Below, piece after piece: positions 62,523 to 64,000 of a DNA stretch of 64,000 nt (positions within the stretch are counted from its first letter, which is position 1; the number at the start of each line of letters is the position of its first letter). The notes under the pieces were generated by a model. The model saw nothing but the letters and a program-made list of their open reading frames with translations, had not been told where the DNA came from and did not search any database. Made by a program: the position numbers and the translations under genes. Source of the stretch: Dehalococcoidia bacterium. GTDB taxonomy: Bacteria; Chloroflexota; Dehalococcoidia; Bin125. Where the stretch lies: assembly GCA_022825265.1 (NCBI GenBank), contig JAJDXE010000004.1:106343-170342 (forward strand), given 5' to 3'.

Positions 62523-63155
62523 ATGCCCCGCTACGGACGACTCGGCCTCCCGCTCTACGAAGCGATCTATTCGATGCGCGCCATCCGCCGCATACGCCCC
62601 GATCCAATCTCCGACGATGACCTCGAGATCATCCTCGACGCCGCGCGTCAGGCTCCGAACGGCGGCAACGCCCAGCCCTGGCACTTCCTCGTCGTCCGAG
62701 ACCCCGCCAAGAGAGCAGAACTGGGCGAGCTCTATCACGAAGCCTGGTGGGCCAAGCGAGCCGACGAGGGCATCGAAGGACCCGATCATCCCGCCTTCGA
62801 GAATCCGGTCCGAGTCTCCGCCATGCGCCTCGCCGACGAGATTGGCGACGTCCCCGTCATGATCCTCCTCTGCGCCACCGCGCCCGGAGCCGGAACCGCG
62901 CAGTCGGTCATCCCATCCGTCCAGAACATGCTGCTCGCCGCCCGAGGCCTCGGCATCGGAGGAACGATCACGACCTTTCACGCGGTCGTCGACGAGCGGG
63001 TCAAGAGCCTCTTCGAGATCCCGGACGAGGCCCAGGTCGTCTACTGCATCCCCCTCGGCTACCCAAGAGGCCGCTTCGGCCCCCTCAACCGAAAACCCCT
63101 CCGAGACATCGTCTCCGAAGACGCCTGGGGCTCAACGCCGGACTGGATCGATTGA
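62523..63155 (+). CDS. nitroreductase-family FMN protein
   Basis: 210 aa. YEAIYSMRAIRRIRPDPISDDDLEIILDAARQAPNGGNAQPWHFLVV and SVQNMLLAARGLGIGGTIT are the FMN-binding segments. It is divergent from RidA and convergent with the alcohol dehydrogenase gene. It may reduce nitro groups, quinones or unsaturated thioesters. AGGAG precedes the ATG. Confidence 0.88.
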   Translation: MPRYGRLGLPLYEAIYSMRAIRRIRPDPISDDDLEIILDAARQAPNGGNAQPWHFLVVRDPAKRAELGELYHEAWWAKRADEGIEGPDHPAFENPVRVSAMRLADEIGDVPVMILLCATAPGAGTAQSVIPSVQNMLLAARGLGIGGTITTFHAVVDERVKSLFEIPDEAQVVYCIPLGYPRGRFGPLNRKPLRDIVSEDAWGSTPDWID

Positions 63156-63158
63156 CCC

Positions 63159-64000
63159 TTACGGCACCAGCATCGAACGTGACACGTTCGTCTCCCGTTC
63201 GTGCCACTCGCTGTCCTCGAAGGCCTGGTTGACGTCGGCCAGCGGATAGGTGTGGGAGACGATCTTGTCGTAGGGGATGTCCCGCTGATTCTTGAGCAGC
63301 ATGTCCATCATCAGCGGCAACAGATGCGGCCGGTACATGACCGAGCCCATGATTTTCTTGCCGCTGAGCATTGTGCTGGGATCGATCTCGACGGTCCGCC
63401 CGCGAACAATGTCGCCAATCTCGACGAACGTCCCGCCGTTGGCCAGATAGGTCAGACCTTCGGCCAGTAGCTCCGCCCGTCCGACCAGTTCCATCACGAT
63501 GTTCGCGCCGCGACCCTCGGTCAGGTCCCAGACGGCGCGCCGACGCGTCTCCGGCGTGTTGAACTCCTCGATGTTGATCGTTTGGTCGGCGCCGAACTCC
63601 TCCGCCAGCGCCAGCCGCTGAGGCAGCCGGTCGAGCACGATCACCTTGTGCGCGCCCATGTCCTTGGCCATCGCCGTCGCGTTGAGACCCAGTCCCCCCG
63701 CGCCCTGGATCACGACGAAGTCGTTCTCCTTGCAGCCGGCCCGCATCAAGCCCTCGGTCGTCGTGCCCATCGCGCAGTTGACGAAGCCCAGCACTTCATC
63801 GGGCAGTTCGTCCGGAACCTTGAACACCGGATGATTTGGCTTGAGGTAGTAGTAGTCGGCGTACGTGCCGGTGAAGTATGGCGCGACGCCGGCCTCGCGA
63901 GACCACGCGCCCCGGTCCGAGCACCAGTTCGGCTCGCCGCGCGAACACTGATAACAGCGGCCGCAGGGAGTGATCGCTGAGTACATCAGCCGGTCGCCAA
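63159..64000 (-). CDS. zinc-dependent alcohol dehydrogenase, N-terminus beyond window
   Basis: The frame is open to the window edge; codons before the internal ATG at 63986 read GDRL, the normal MDR context. PCGRCYQCSRGEPNWC holds the structural-zinc Cys; VVIQGAGGLGLNATAMAKDMGAHKVIVLD is the NAD(P) fold. About 280 residues are visible, so roughly 70 residues with the catalytic Cys/His are missing. It oxidises an alcohol or reduces a carbonyl. Confidence 0.88.
   Translation of the reverse strand, partial: GDRLMYSAITPCGRCYQCSRGEPNWCSDRGAWSREAGVAPYFTGTYADYYYLKPNHPVFKVPDELPDEVLGFVNCAMGTTTEGLMRAGCKENDFVVIQGAGGLGLNATAMAKDMGAHKVIVLDRLPQRLALAEEFGADQTINIEEFNTPETRRRAVWDLTEGRGANIVMELVGRAELLAEGLTYLANGGTFVEIGDIVRGRTVEIDPSTMLSGKKIMGSVMYRPHLLPLMMDMLLKNQRDIPYDKIVSHTYPLADVNQAFEDSEWHERETNVSRSMLVP

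Overview
The window is high-GC, gene-dense bacterial chromosome. Two features suggest a Chloroflexota bacterium of the SAR202/Dehalococcoidia type: paralogue-rich flavin/F420-type LLM oxidoreductases (four) and class III CoA-transferases (three in tandem), together with MaoC dehydratases, nitroreductases and many lipoproteins. This is inferred from gene content alone, since no rRNA gene is present. I found no tRNA, rRNA, CRISPR array or transposase.

The most notable result is two genes that appear to encode selenocysteine at an in-frame TGA. At 25408-25869 a ferredoxin:thioredoxin reductase catalytic subunit has the motif CPC-X16-CPC-X8-CH-U. The TGA replaces a redox-active cysteine and is followed by a SECIS-like hairpin with a GGTC loop and a bulged base. 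At 54809-55279 an OsmC-family protein has TGA in place of its first active-site cysteine, again with a hairpin at the same distance. A standard gene caller would truncate or split both genes.

Layout. 1-10 kb: thiamine pyrophosphokinase (partial), a metallo-beta-lactamase hydrolase, an FmdB zinc ribbon, an S26 peptidase, groEL with a CIRCE operator, a helix-turn-helix protein, pyruvate kinase and a glutaredoxin-like protein. 9-15 kb: a minus-strand run cysD-cysN-tupA-tupB-tupC (sulfate activation plus tungstate uptake) with a divergent MOSC gene. 15-22 kb: a DUF3179 lipoprotein, Bcp peroxiredoxin, and a zinc group (Cys/His-rich miniprotein, CDF exporter, ZnuA, ZnuB with a Cys-rich repeat tail; no ZnuC), plus oligoribonuclease. 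22-30 kb: SDR, AhpD-like protein, methyltransferase, PAC2, the Sec-FTR, rpsN and an iron ABC transporter. 30-42 kb: LLM oxidoreductases, hydrolases, an MFS carrier and an S9 peptidase. 42-44.4 kb: an AT-richer fused methylase/restriction enzyme, probably acquired. 44.7-53 kb: a CoA-thioester catabolic cluster (MaoC pair, PanE-like reductase, acyl-CoA dehydrogenase, enoyl-CoA hydratase, three CaiB-type transferases). 53-64 kb: cytochrome c, aminotransferase, Sec-OsmC, RibD-type reductase, NHL protein, MccB-type carboxyltransferase, an acyltransferase-LysM-SGNH fusion, RidA, nitroreductase and a partial zinc alcohol dehydrogenase.

Genome architecture. A two-hairpin GC-rich repeat occurs seven times, always in the same orientation. 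It runs into coding sequence at three genes. A 10-bp-periodic GAAC array lies in the one long intergenic region. Many genes appear leaderless (TANNNT, 6-8 nt, then ATG), and six convergent pairs share overlapping stop codons. The pattern is of a compact genome with an emphasis on thiol/selenol redox chemistry, metal handling and oxidation of CoA-linked or otherwise recalcitrant organic compounds.
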